In this document: piece after piece, positions 23,111-34,539 of the stretch
Position numbering within the stretch: position 1 is the first letter of the stretch
Layout: each line of letters opens with the position of its first letter
NCBI GenBank assembly: GCA_012845835.1
Contig: JABAKD010000020.1
Span: 15,908,306-15,972,305, forward strand
Reading direction: 5' to 3'
From: Undaria pinnatifida
Lineage: Eukaryota; Sar; Phaeophyceae; Laminariales; Alariaceae
Length of the DNA stretch: 64,000 nucleotides
Position numbers and translations under genes: made by a program
Notes under the pieces: generated by a model
What the model was told of the DNA's origin: nothing
The model's database searches: none
The model's input: the letters and a program-made list of their open reading frames with translations, nothing else

Positions 23111-23530
23111 CATGTACATGCGTCCCAAGTACAGAGATGCCATTGCTGGCTGATATCCTGCAGTGCACGTGTCTGTTTTCAGTTCGAATTTTACCTATTC
23201 TGGAGCTCCTTTACCCACGACCATGCGTCCCAAGCACAGAGATTTAGTCGCTGGCTGATATCCTGCAGTGCGCGTGTCTGTTTTCAGTTCGGATGTTACC
23301 TTTCTGGTGCCTCTTTACGCACGCCCATGCATCCCATACACAGAGATTCAGTCGCTGGCTGGTATCCTGCACTGCACGTCTCTGCGTTCAGTTTGTATGT
23401 TAACTCTTCTGGTGCTCCATTACCCACGTCCGTGCGTCCCAAGCACAGAGATTCAGCAGCTGGCTGGTATCCTGCAGTGCACGCTTTCTCTACCCCAGTT
23501 CGGATGTTACCTTTTCTGGAGCCCCTTCCC
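23111..23530. repeat. 105-bp tandem array, four units
   Basis: Units begin near 23121, 23226, 23330 and 23435 (periods 105, 104, 105). Shared parts are CGTCCCAAGCACAGAGATT, GCTGGCTGATATCCTGCAGT and GTTCGGATGTTACCT. The array begins about 120 bp after the Ty3/gypsy remnant and may be part of its 3' non-coding region or an independent satellite. Confidence 0.85.
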
Positions 23531-24072
23531 TTGTGTTCTACGTTGCGTTGCATGAGTACCTTCTGCGTAGCACTCTGTTTGTCAGTAGGCCCACGGAGTA
23601 GCCCCTACCAAAGGCGTCTTAGGCTCAAGTATGAGGTGTGGGTTGGTCTATAGCCTCATTTGCTGTCGTCGTTTTGAATAGCAGTATCTTCGATCCACTT
23701 CCCGATTTCCTGGTGTCTTATTTAGCCCTCGCTATATCGTCGTGTGGTCTGCATCTACGACTATTCAGGGTGGGATAATGTCATGGTGCGCCACTCTGTA
23801 TGTGCTATTGGTATGAGCAATAGACCAATCGTCCATCCCTGTTGGTCAATTAAGGCCTGATTTCTGTTATTTAACTGTCGCGTGATTCGGAATCGACAGT
23901 GAAATTCGGAATCTATCTGTAGTGCGATTAGGAATCGTCGTGCGATCCAGGAGTAAGCACGTTTACGTGTAGCACGACAGTATAATGAGCTACGGAATCT
24001 GCGCAGCAAGTAGGAAACATAACAATGGTAGCCCCCTGTCTTAGGCCACGCCCTGCGCTGATTGGCTGTTGA
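23531..24072. other. Unassigned sequence
   Basis: Short internal repeats of the type GTGCGATTCGGAATCG are seen at 23.88-23.95 kb. No gene or family member is recognised. Confidence 0.4.
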
Positions 24073-24331
24073 CGCATTCTACGATAAAGGTGCACCACTT
24101 TTTTCTGCAGTTCCAACATTTGGAAGCTTAAGAGGTCTCTCTAAGGCAAAAACCGATTTGGAGAAAAATTAAACTGCTACTGGATGAAACATCCCATGAC
24201 CTAGGTTATAGAACGAAAATCGGGCAAAACAAAATGGCGTTCTTTTCCGACAATTTTTGGTCAAGGAGCCCCGTCATTCAGATAGAAACCATGTTCGCCA
24301 AAAAAAGGTATACCTCTTCTATCGTAGCACG
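24073..24331. mobile_element. Family B MITE
   Basis: Ends GCATTCTACGATAAAGGTGC and CCTCTTCTATCGTAGCACG are inverted repeats. The interior shares AAACCGATTTGGAGAAAAA and GAGCCCCGTCATTCAGA with the other copies. About 259 bp and non-coding. Confidence 0.75.
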
Positions 24332-25007
24332 TGTCGTTTAAATTATATAGCTGCACGCTCGCAATTTGGGGTAGTTCGGCCCTTGAGGGCGTGTAGGTCT
24401 TGGATGTGCTTGGCTATGTATTGGTTCGGTCCTTACTGCTACTTCAAGTATGCAGCGCGTCACACGCGTGGTCTTATGGAGTGGTTCACTTAGGCAGGTA
24501 GCAGCTTGCGCTTAGGGGTGACGTCCAGGATGACGCTTTGTATTCCTTGCCAGTGCGAGAGCCGGTCCTCGTAGCTTTCCCAAGCTACTCCCCCCACCCC
24601 CCCTCCCGATCACTCTTGTGTCGAGACCCAAATCAAGCAAGCCTTGCTCGATAACAATAAAAGACATCTACCATCACCTGGGTTTTACCCGGCTGTCAGC
24701 AGCTGTGGTCCAACGATAGACGCACCTGTCCTTTCTGAGGGTCATATCGTCAAGGATCCCCCAAGGAAACACCTTAATAGTTTTGGTTTTCTAATTATTG
24801 AGCTTGGCCTTGTATTCGGTGCCGGGGCAACGACGACGGTATGGGCTCCACTACTACGGTCATCAGAAACAGTGCGAAGGTGATAGATCATGACAGACCA
24901 TATGCGGCAATGCACATACTCCTGCAGCGAGGTCATTCGGAGCCCAATATTGTTGCTGCTGCCCCCGATGTTGGTTGGATAGCGGTATCTGCTGTGTTGC
25001 TTCGTAT
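24332..25007. other. Unassigned sequence
   Basis: No gene is supported. The 24.37-24.48 kb stretch weakly resembles 10.13-10.26 kb (both right of a family B copy). The 24.65-24.99 kb stretch contains open frames on both strands but no recognised domain. Confidence 0.4.
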
Positions 25008-25770
25008 ATATATTATAAAAATTAAAATACACTCCAGCTGTGAGATCGAAGATTTCGTCGAAACTCATCTTTGCAAGCTGTGTGTGATACTCCGATCGCG
25101 CGCATTACGAGTTGTGTGTCCTCATTAAGGATATAGGTCGGCGACTCCCCTTACAGCTACAGTGTAGCTATCAGGGTCAACAGGATGATTTTAGTCAGTC
25201 TGTGCGCGGAAACTATAAAACCCGTTTCTGAGGGGGACAAAATCTGACAGCTGTGAAGGCAAAGGGGGGGCCTGGTTTTGATCAAAAGCGAGCGGGTTTG
25301 GAGGGGGGCGGGGGGGGGGGGGAAAGTGGCAATTTGTGCATGTAAGCTATAAATCCTTTCGAGGGGATAAATCTGACGGTTTTGGCACCAGTATATTATT
25401 GGGGGCGGGGGGGGGGGGGGGTTGGCGCGGGGGGGGGGGGGGGGGGGGGGACAGCTCGATATGTGCCTGGAAACTATACATTATTTCGAGGGGATAAATG
25501 TGACATTTTTGGAAATAATACATCAGTTTATCGTGTATATTCTGGGATAAGTCGTACAATCAGTGAGTAAAGAGAGGGTGGAGTGTTCGAGGGGGTGGGG
25601 TTGGGATGGGTTGGGGGGGGAGGGTGGGGGGTGGGGGCGGGGGCGGGGGGCGGGGGGGGGGGGGGGAAAGGGCTTTAGGTGAGGGGTTTGTTATACGTGT
25701 GGTGCTAGGTCTAGGCGAAGGTGCGGGTGATGGGGAAGAAAGGGGCATCATATATATATATGTAGTCTAT
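25008..25770 (+). repeat. Family C copy, most complete in plus orientation
   Basis: Order: CACTCCAGCTGTGAGATCG, CGTCGAAACTCATCTTTGC, ATTACGAGTTGTGTGTCC, GGCGACTCCCCTTACAG, then three modules. The modules are ACTATAAAACCCGTTTCTG near 25211, GCTATAAATCCTTTCGAGG near 25347 and ACTATACATTATTTCGAGG near 25471, separated by G runs. The copy ends with GTGGTGCTAGGTCTAGGCG near 25697. No open frame is conserved between copies. Confidence 0.8.
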
Positions 25771-25779
25771 GTATAATAG

Positions 25780-26150
25780 TTGCTGGTTGTCTGTTGTGCT
25801 TTATTTTTCGCTTGTGTGGCGTCCGGTTTCCGTCTTTCTTTCCTATCATCATTGCGATTTCCTGTTTTGTCTTCCTTTCTCATACCTGGAATTTTCTTAT
25901 TTTTTCCGTTTTCACTCCAATCGTCTGGTGTGCTGGCATGCCGTGCTGATGCCTCAGAGAGACGCGAGCTCTGTGGCCACAAACTACGAGACAGGTCGTA
26001 GATAGATGTGTGTGTTGTTCACATTGAAGATAAATTCCCACCCATCTACATCCAGCACAACAACCAGTCAGTGTCCGTGCCGATGCCTCCTATGACAGAG
26101 AGAGACGAGCTCTGTGGTCACAAACTACGAGACATAGATACACAATGCTA
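25780..26150. repeat. Dispersed repeat with an internal 136-bp duplication
   Basis: GAGCTCTGTGGCCACAAACT (about 25967) and GAGCTCTGTGGTCACAAACT (about 26108) are parts of two direct copies that both begin with a GATGCCTC stretch and end with CTACGAGACA. Relatives lie at 20.15-20.29 kb. Non-coding as far as I can see. Confidence 0.6.
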
Positions 26151-26689
26151 TTACGGCAAGGTGGTTTGGGCATGCAATGAACCGTCAATGTTTTTTATGG
26201 TCTGAGTTGTGTTGTGTTTTCGTACCCGGTACCAGGTACACAAGTATTTCACGTGATTTACCTTGATTGATTACGGTTGTTTTTGGATTTCTCTGTCTCA
26301 CAGTCAGTGACCACATAACTTGAATCTCTCTAGGATGAATAAGAATCAGCACGGGCACTGGGTGTACTGATGTCGTTGGGTAGAAATGGCAGTTTAACGT
26401 AAAGACAACACACAAATCATGATCCGCAATGACCGCGCGGGCAAAGAAAAAAAGAGCAAGCCAGCACACCAGACTACTATTATTGTAAAAAAAAATGAAA
26501 AAAATATACACTTGAAGCTGAGTCATCCCTCCCTCTATAGTGCGGTAGGGGCTGCAGTTGTTGGTTAAACTAATAATTTTGTGTCCGATCGAGCTCCTCA
26601 GGTGAGGAACTAGCGGTTAGTCACTGATCAAGTAATTTCACGAGTATTGATTTTTTAGGACTAAGGGCATACACGCTTGGTCGGGCTGT

Positions 26690-26810
26690 GTGAACGATTG
26701 CCTTGGAAGGCATGTTTAGGTCGGGTGAGATATTGAGCTCCTCCTTTTTCGTAGGAGCTCGGGAGCTTTCTGCTGCACCCCTACCCTACCGTGGGGTGTC
26801 TCTATTGTGG
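26690..26810. repeat. Dispersed repeat shared with 60.34-60.44 kb
   Basis: GAAGGCATGTTTAGGTCGGG, GTGAGATATTGAGC and CTGCACCCCTA occur in the same order near 60.35-60.42 kb. The second copy sits in an intron of the channel gene. Confidence 0.65.
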
Positions 26811-26869
26811 ATGGTGATGGATAGTGATGGATAGTGATGGTGAGATCCACCCAAAAGGAATTTGAGCAA

Positions 26870-27260
26870 AATTCAGGTTTGCTAGATGCATGTGATACTT
26901 CGATCGCGCGTGTTACAGGGTGTATATACCCTCGTGAAGGCAATTCGGTGACTCCCCTGCTAATAGTGCCAGGGTCAAGAGGACTAACACGTCAACCTTG
27001 TTCTGCGCACGGAAACTGTATAACCCGCATTGAGGGGGACAAAACCAGACATCTGTGGAATTCAATCAGTATGCATAAACCAAATATTCTAATTGTTAAA
27101 ATGTGAGTTAACTTTTGGAGTGGGCTACTTAGGTCTACCGGGTTTGTACGCAAGTAGTTCCTGTGTATTCCACCTGTATATGTGGCAGGCCAGCGGAGGT
27201 CCAGCCCAGGCCTGATGCTCGGGTTGTTAGTGCTGTCGAGTCATGATGGAACATGCGGTG
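26870..27260 (+). repeat. Family C' element
   Basis: CGATCGCGCGTGTTACAGGG, GGAAACTGTATAACCCGC, GAGGGGGACAAAACCAGAC, then CTACTTAGGTCTACCGGG and TGTGGCAGGCCAGCGG follow the order of the 7.66-kb copy. Non-coding. Confidence 0.7.
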
Positions 27261-27264
27261 GAGG

Positions 27265-28880
27265 CACCATTTGCAACAAGAAGGAATAAAAGACAAACGA
27301 TAATAAGAAAGAATAGAACACAAGACGAAAAAAAAAAGAATGGGACCAGAGGGTCCAGCCAGCACCACCTCGACTATTGGGGATTTCTGCAGCATGCAAC
27401 GGAATGATAAAAACGTCAGAAGAGGTGTTCATTGATTTGAAGGGGTCGGCTCACATCATCGCCGGTGCTATCTAATGTTGCACATCTTGTTGTTGTCGCT
27501 CTGCCGGGACTCGAGATATTCGCTCGCTGCCGTACGGCCACCTCCTAAGCTCCTGAGCTCAACCACCCCCAACGCTGCCGTCCCTTGCCTGCTCGCCACG
27601 ACCACCTACAGTATTCCAGTGTAGGTATTCTATGTCGCGCGAAACTTGCCCCACTGTTAACCAATGCCTGTCCATAGTACCAAAGGTTTGAAGCGCGCGT
27701 CCCGGTTACTTAGTCGCCACTGTCATCTTGACCGACGAAATTACAGGCACGACCGGCGTCTTCGCCGCTGCTGAGGCGTAGGAAACGAGGAAGACCGGCG
27801 AGGCAGATCACAGTCAGTCATATGGCGATTGGAGCAACTGGCGGGCAGCTATCACATCTGGAGTACGAGAAAGCTCCGGAACAGGTAGGTCGGGGAATGA
27901 AGGGAGCATACGTGCGTGTTTTGTATATTCACGTCTTGTTGCAGCCCTGTTTTGTATCTCGACGGTATATAGCTAGCACTTATACCGATCAATGCGGTGG
28001 TAGTGGTGGTGATGAAAGGGGCAGTTGTGCTGGTGGTGGTGGTCGGGGGGGGCGATGGGACGGAGAATGGGGATGGCGGTTGGGGCAGTGGCGGTGGTGG
28101 TGGCAGTGTGAGTGGTGAAGGTGGCGGCGTGGTGGTTGTGGTGGTGGTGGTGGTGGTGGTGGTGATGATGGTGGTGATGGTGGTGGTGGTGGTGGTGGTG
28201 ACGGTGGTGGCACTGGTGGTCGGCGACGATTACGAAAATATTTACGTATTTGGAGCTGTGCCCGCGGCAGGGAGGTCTGTATCCGACACAGTATCTCCAC
28301 CCCCACCACAAGCGATAATACCGGTAAGACCACGGCCGTCAATGAACACCTTATTTTCAAGGAAGACAAATCCGTGTGTGTATCAGTGGGGAACTGAGTA
28401 GCGCGACCGATTTCGGCCGGCCGAACAGGATGCACAGGATCGCACATGTACGCTACGCAGGGCATTCTGGGTCGCTGCTGCAATGGGCTGGGTGGTATGG
28501 TTGCTTTCGGTGAGTAATTGGGCATTTTGAGTTCAAGTCTCGGTGTCCTTGTGTTCGTGTTGTTGTGTATATGTAGTTTGCGTCACGTGCGCCTCGACGT
28601 GGCATCGCTCAGGCGAATGAAGCACCGGTTTAGGTCGCTCCGCCTGTCAAATAATGTTTAGTTCCTAACGGATAAAGAATGTACAAATGTTGGGCTGAGG
28701 GATATATGAAGATCCACAACGTGGCCCAGAAACGGACACGTCTGTATTATCTCCCTAGGTTGCGCTGAAACCACGACACACCACATTCAACGAAAACGCC
28801 GGCGCACTTATCGCGCCCTCGTCGGTGCTCTCTCCGCGGCACAAAACTCAACCTCATTGCCCCACGCCACAGTGAGGAGG
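27265..28880. other. Unassigned sequence with a GGT/GTG microsatellite
   Basis: A GTG-rich simple repeat fills about 27990-28215 and generates false His-rich and Val-rich frames. A short stretch ending at 27884 in CAG followed by GTAGGTCGG looks like an exon end, but no partner exon was found. No gene is supported. Confidence 0.45.
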
Positions 28881-29034
28881 AAACGGTCATGCAAGGTTAA
28901 GCCGTGGACACATGATACGGTGCCCAGGTGCAACGATTCTTGTTTGGGGCTGTTCGATTAGAAGCTCTATACCTTCGACGCAAAAACGTTTTTTCATTCT
29001 GAAAGGTCAACCCATAGCCATAGCCATAGCCTAG

Positions 29035-29806
29035 GACCGCCGCTACGGTGGAGAGGTCGGACCTTGCTTTGCAGTGGCTCGGAGTCACTCGAGCGAGTGA
29101 CCCCCCTGTTCCTTTCGGGCTGTTGTACATTCTTTCCAGCTGTTTTACATTCTTTCGAGCTGTTTTAATTTTCGATATGATTCTGCAATGGATATAGTTT
29201 ATAAAAATATTTCAAGGACGTCAGCCGTGAGTTCGGCGAACTTCGGGTCAAAACTCATCTTTGCAAGCTGCGTGTTGTTGGTACTTATAGTTGGCCACGC
29301 TACGCAAAACTAAATCAATCGCGCAAAGCATTTTTGTCAGTGAGGTACAGAATCGCTCGTGCGAGCATAATAGTATGATCGAATGGTAGTATGATAGTAT
29401 GGTAGCAAGATAGTGTGATAGTATGATAGTATGATAGTATGATAGTACGATAGTATGGTAGTATGATAATATGATAGTATGATAGTATGATAGCATGATA
29501 ACATGATATTATGGTAGTGTGATAGTATGATGGTATGATAGTATAGTATGATAGTATGATATTATATGATATGATATGATATTATATGGTATATGATAGT
29601 ATGATAGTATGATAGTAAGGTGGTATGATAGTATGATATGATATGATATGATACATGATATGATTTGATATGATGTGATATGATAGTACGATAGCATGAT
29701 AGTATAAGAGTGAAAAAGGGGGTATGATAGCTCAAACCCGGAAGTGAAAAAAGGAGTATGATGGACTATGATGGAGTATGATACTACAATACTGTGGCCT
29801 TGGTCC
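29035..29806. mobile_element. Family A MITE swollen by a TATGATAG microsatellite
   Basis: The palindromic AGTCACTCGAGCGAGTGACC lies near 29091, GTCAGTGAGGTACAGA near 29337, and the right end reads TGTGGCCTTGGTCC near 29803. Between 29370 and 29790 the element holds a long degenerate TATGATAG array directly next to the right terminal repeat, as in the 44.2-kb copy. A family C-like scrap (AACTCATCTTTGCAAGCTG) lies at 29.25 kb. Confidence 0.7.
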
Positions 29807-29837
29807 ATATTACACACAAATCATATTGCACGACGAG

Positions 29838-29955
29838 AAGGGCATTCTGACGATTTTGTCGATAACGTTTACAGGTTAATGGCCTCGCCATTCAGAAAAA
29901 ATAGTTGCCAAAAAGTGCTGGTATACCTGTATCGTACCTCTATCGCAACACGGGG
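29838..29955. mobile_element. Family B MITE, right half only
   Basis: TTCTGACGATTTTG, CGCCATTCAGAAAAAATAG and GGTATACCTGTATCG correspond to the right half of family B. The left half is missing. Confidence 0.55.
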
Positions 29956-30349
29956 CAGTGCTAGAGGTAGCCCGACACCTTGGCAGCAGCCGTCTCGCAA
30001 CCGAGACTACTCTGTCATGACCACGTTATGCGTGCGCCCAGGAAAAGTCGATCAAATGCCTAGCCATGCCACGGTCGTTTGAGCCTAAACTGGTTCAACC
30101 GACGGTGCCCCTCAACTGAAAAGGCAGTGTACTTGCAATCTCACTTGTGTCTTGCCGTCATTGTCGTCAGAGTTCAAGACGATACGCCAATCCCGTGGAT
30201 TTATCATCGGGGCGCGCACAGGGTTTCTGAACCCCTTCAAAACTGGAACCACTTTTTGGGGACAATTTCACGTGAAGTTAGTATAAGGAGGGATTTGGGG
30301 GCTCTGAAGGAGTTGAACCAGGGTTTCTGGGGGAGGTATAAACATCCTC

Positions 30350-30607
30350 GTGTTCTTAACCTTGGTTTCGCGGACGAGAGCTAGCTCAATCGCGGCGTTA
30401 ACAATCGCCGCTGTGCAACAGGTGATCGCGGCGCTCGATGATGCGTGGCTCCAGTTCGATGGAGACACTTTCATCTCTGCTGGGGATGAACCATTTTTAC
30501 AATTTTGCAACGAGCTCGAGCTCAGCGAGCTACAATACGAAGTGCTCAGGGACATTTTTGATGTGGAGAAACTCTGCAATCTCTGTGGGTGGATTTTTAT
30601 CTTCTGA
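30350..30607 (+). CDS. Possible exon or small open stretch, unrecognised
   Basis: An 84-residue open stretch with an amphipathic, acidic composition (AALDDAWLQFDGDT, ELELSELQYEVLRD, EKLCNLCGW). It has no ATG at its start, so if real it would be an internal or 3' exon. It lies 380 bp upstream of the tetraspan exons on the same strand and could be an upstream exon of that gene, but no phase-consistent donor joining the two was found. No family is recognised, and chance is not excluded. Confidence 0.25.
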   Translation: MFLTLVSRTRASSIAALTIAAVQQVIAALDDAWLQFDGDTFISAGDEPFLQFCNELELSELQYEVLRDIFDVEKLCNLCGWIFIF

Positions 30608-30989
30608 TTCGTGAATGTGTGTGTTCATGATTGCGTGTATAAGTTCGTTGTTGCCGGGCTAGGGTGTATTTTTTATGATATCGCTCTGCTGAAGCAATGT
30701 ATTGCGTTGGTATATCTACCGTAACCGTTCCACGCGTTGTATTATTAAGAACGCAACAGACCGTAATGCTATTTTCGGACGGCTTCGGCTTCGTGTTCTT
30801 CGATATATGTCTCCATGCAGGTTTGCTCTATATTTCCGTCTGCTCATAGTTGCGTATCGTAGAACCGTGGGTGGCATCTTCATCACGGCCAATCATAGCC
30901 TAACCCTCAAAACCCCACAAACGTGTTCATTGACGACCCGCCCACACCCCCCCCCCCCATTTCGCCGCGGACTCTGGGTTTTGATGCAG

Positions 30990-31656
30990 ACCTATTGTTC
31001 ACGGTGTTCCAGTTCGTCGGCACCGTAGTCTGCTCTTTTGCGGTCCTCGCGCTTACCATAGCGTGGGTTCGACCAGCGGCTTCGCAGCGAGTGCCTGGCC
31101 CGGCCGTCGGTTTAGGGGGCGGCTTACTCATGGCCATCTACGCCGGGCTTCAGACGGTGGCGTTCTCTTTGGCTATGGACATGAAAGACCTGGTCCACGA
31201 CGCGGTTGACGATTATTTCAGTGAGATGCCCAAGTCTGGTAAATGTCGACAGCTTTAGTGTGTAAGCGCTTCACGTTGGAGCTTGCGTCGTACGCCTGTG
31301 GTTCGCATTCAAGGTATACCGTGTGCACCGTAGATCTCTCACCCGAGGCAACACAACCTAAATGCCCAAGGTATGCAAGTATTGAACACCCTCCGTCCCT
31401 CTCCTCCAATCTCCCGGCGTCTGTCGCTCCTTCCCTCTCTCCGTGCTTTTTTTTTTCAGAATCCACCGGAATACACGAAGAATATCAAATGGGACCTACC
31501 TTCTGGGTCACCGTAACTGCCTCTGGGCTCGGCCTTATCCTAGCGATTACCCTCATGGTGTCCTTCCAAGACGCCGGGGATGGGCCATTCTACGGGTGTT
31601 CGCCAGTCATGAATACCGGAACCGGCGCCGTCGGCCCCGTCTCTACGGAGGCATAA
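30990..31656 (+). CDS. Multi-span (tetraspan-like) membrane protein, two 3' exons
   Basis: Two exons join in phase. Exon one, 30990-31238, follows a pyrimidine-rich acceptor (TTGATGCAG) and ends at a GGTAAAT donor. Exon two, 31460-31656, follows a TTTTTTTTTTCAG acceptor and ends at TAA. The joint codon is G+AA, giving one open frame. Visible are three hydrophobic spans: TVFQFVGTVVCSFAVLALTI, GGGLLMAIYAGLQTVAFSLA, and TFWVTVTASGLGLILAITL. An acidic loop (KDLVHDAVDDYF) separates the last two, and the tail is short. A further N-terminal span is expected upstream but was not found. The GPTFW motif before the last span and the overall layout recall SUR7/claudin-type four-span proteins; that assignment is inference. 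Likely a plasma-membrane protein. Confidence 0.6.
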
Positions 31657-31659
31657 AAG

Positions 31660-32160
31660 GCGTTGTCCCCATGTTAGCCGGCAGGCAGCCACGGCTGAAG
31701 GAGTTTGCTGGCTTGGCTCGTAGATACGGTGCCACTGTAAGGAGGCAAGAGACCTACCGCGCTTCCGTCCAACGCCTACATGCGCAGGAGCAGAAGCTTT
31801 TATATCGATACTGCCGCGTACGAGATCGCGATGCGGTGCCGGAGGCAGCAGAGTAAAGAAGGAAAGGTTGGGAGGGGCGAAGAAATTTATCTGGAGGGTA
31901 TACCGGCCCTTTGTTTATCTGCTATACTGCGAGGCTCGACCAGAGTGTTCACCAATCACACGTGGCCGTACGGCGGCTGAAGAATGCGCACGCTGTAAAT
32001 AGTCAAGGTGCAAGGCCCCAAGAGTTTGACAGGGGGGTTGGGAGGTTGCGGGCAATAGCAGCACGGTACACTGTAGTCACACAAACGCGTACCAACCCGG
32101 ATACCTCGGTGACTAAGATATCAAACCACCATAGATGCAACACGCTTCAGATGTTCACGG
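31660..32160. other. 3' flank of the tetraspan gene, unassigned
   Basis: Probable 3' untranslated and intergenic sequence. An open stretch continuing to 31856 in another frame is basic (arginine- and glutamine-rich) and unrecognised. Confidence 0.4.
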
Positions 32161-32163
32161 TGG

Positions 32164-32465
32164 CCAAGGCTACGGTAGGGGGGATGTTACGAAGATGCTA
32201 TTGATATGGTATACCCCCTTTTTCGCTGCCGGATCTGAGCTATCACACTATCATGCTCGCACGAGTGCCTCTGTACCTCACTGACGAAAACTCTTTAGGA
32301 GACATGCTCGGCGCAGCGTAGCTAACCGTTCCATTGAGGATTCATATCCCAAAACAAAACAGCACTGAAGCTTAAGGCCGCAAAGGAAAAGGGGGGGTCA
32401 CCCGCGCGAGTGACCCCTAACCGCTGCAAAAACAAAGCACAGGTGAGCCCCTATCGTAGCTTTGG
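32164..32465. mobile_element. Family A MITE, near-complete
   Basis: The left end CCAAGGCTACGGTAGGGG and right end CCCCTATCGTAGCTTTGG are inverted repeats. The near-perfect palindrome GGTCACCCGCGCGAGTGACC lies near 32397, and GGCGCAGCGTAGCTAACCG near 32311. About 300 bp and non-coding. The copies at 1, 29, 43.9, 44.2 and 62.5 kb share this plan. Confidence 0.8.
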
Positions 32466-32912
32466 TCCGGACTTCCTGTCACGGATGTACTGATCACCAC
32501 ACAAATTCGCTCTGAGGGGCACCGACCCGAAAAACAACTCTTCCAAGCCAGTATTCCACCAACGTGATCGCTCGTCCGTTCATGTCCGCCTCGATTCATT
32601 CCTAGGGGAACACCCTCGTTGGTTTTGTTCCTGGTGCGGTCCGGGCCACTCTGTGACGTAAAACCTTCTCTCCGTTGGCTACATTCCTGGTCCGGACTTC
32701 CTGACACGGCTGTACTGATTACCACACGAATTCACTCTGAAGGGCATCGACCCGAAAAAAAGCTCTTCCAAGCCAGTTTTCCACCAGCGTGACCGCTCGT
32801 CCGTTCATGTCCGCCTCGATTCATTCCTAGGGGAACACCCTCGTTGGTTTTGTTCCTGGTGCGGTCCGGGCCACTCTGTGACGTAAAACCTTCTCTCCGT
32901 TGGCTACATTCC
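32464..32912. repeat. 225-bp tandem duplication with one homogenised half
   Basis: Both units begin GGTCCGGACTTCCTG (32464 and 32689). The first ~105 bp of the units differ at about a dozen positions, whereas 32569-32688 and 32794-32912 appear identical. The first unit abuts the right end of the family A MITE. Open frames across it are not conserved between units. Confidence 0.85.
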
Positions 32913-32914
32913 GT

Positions 32915-34535
32915 CACCTTGCTGATTCTTACGAAGTTGAAGCCCCTTCGGCGCCTCCTGTGTCTCCTTGTGTTCAGTCCCCAGCGCGTGGGCCTTCTCG
33001 CATTGTTTTTCAGAGCCAGAAATGACACATCACCCAAATCTTCAACAATTATAATAGACGAAATAGGATACGAGTGCCTTGGTTTTCGTTTTTGGTTGTT
33101 TTCTTCGGCTACTTTTTCTTCTGCCTGCTTCATGCAGTACCTTATCTTTGGTATTTTGACACTTACGTTGCTCATTGTCGGATGGCATGTGCATGCATAT
33201 AAAAAATAAATTTGATGTCAGATCTAGCTCAAAATTCCCCACCTAAAGTAATAATACCAACACTAACCATTATAATGGAGAACAACAAAACATATACTCG
33301 GAGTATATATATTTAAATAAGACCCCTCCCAATAAAAACTCACACACATAGTATATTACAAGCACCAACAACGCAGCTTGTAAAGATGATTATTGACCCG
33401 AAATTCGTCGAACTCACAGCTGACGTCCTGAAAATATTCTTGTATAGCATATATATATGATGGTTCTTTTTTTAGGGGACAGGGATTTGGTCAGGAGTTT
33501 TTTTCGTCTCGGCCTCAGTATGGGATTCTCGGAACTGGAATTTCTCGATCAAATCGCTTCGTTCGAGCGCCGTCTTCGGCGGGCGGCTCCAACGCCTCTC
33601 GCCCTGACCTATCCGTGCCGCACCTCAACGTGAACCCAGATGGATGCTGAGCGAAACAAGCGAAAAGCACGCAAAAAAATGTATTTTGAAGGGTACTCTC
33701 CAGTTATTCATCGGATCTTGGTGTATGGAGAGATTGATAAAATAAAACTTGGCAAGACGTTATTTCCAAATTGGCGTCATATTTTGTTTCAAAGGAAACA
33801 ATATTTACTGTAAAAAAAATCCCCATGGTACCGCGGTAGGTATGATATGATAGTAGTAGTGCATTTCATTCTTGAATTTCGGTAGGTACGTACGTACACG
33901 GATAGACATGGCAAGCGCACGCAAGACTAAGACGAGGAGGTAGGTAGTGATTACGAGTGCTGCGCCAGAAAAAGCCACACAGCAGCATTACGAGTGGCTG
34001 CGTCCCCGGCTTCGAGAATGGTAGTTCGGGCACATCGACATAGTTTGTACTCGTGCAATTAATAAAGATACGAGTAAGAGCACACACGTTGATGCGCTCT
34101 ATTACACACACGCGTTTTGACTGACGTATAGCGAGGGGGGGGGTGTACCAAAAAACAGGGAATAGCTTTTCGACATAGAAAACAAGGGTTAAAATCGTTC
34201 CTGTTGTTAAGCTGCACCACGCGAAGGTCGTATAGTCAATAGTAGACAGTATCCACGAAAGAAACCAGTGGCACGCATTCGTCCCGGTATCGCATCGTTT
34301 GTTGGTTGTTTTCCACGAGAATACTCTGTGGAGAAGTATAGACGGCGTGGAAGGCGCGCTTTGTTGTTGCTGTGGTGCCTCTGCCTCCGTTGCTGTTTTG
34401 GTCGTTCGCCACGGTACACGGGAAAAAGAGCGGTCGTGTTGGTACGTAACTGAGAAATAGCTTGGTGTTGCTTCCTACTTGACGTTCCCCTTGCTGCTGA
34501 TTGCTGAGTGATCATCTCTAGTGAGTTATATAGAG
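32915..34535. other. Unassigned sequence
   Basis: A family C-like scrap in minus orientation lies at 33.37-33.43 kb (GCAGCTTGTAAAGATGA, GAACTCACAGCTGA). A TA-rich stretch occurs near 33.30 and 33.45 kb. No gene is supported. Confidence 0.45.
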
Positions 34536-34539
34536 CCGG

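Noticed and set aside
27822-27884. A 21-codon ATG-initiated stretch ending at a GTAGGT donor
   Set aside because: Too short, and no downstream acceptor in phase was found. The next open stretch is microsatellite.
28360-28365. Search for CRISPR-like arrays among the tandem repeats
   Set aside because: All tandem repeats seen are satellites without unique regular spacers, and the window is eukaryotic.
27989-28525. Histidine-, valine- and proline-rich open frames on both strands
   Set aside because: All come from the GTG/GGT simple repeat at 27990-28215.
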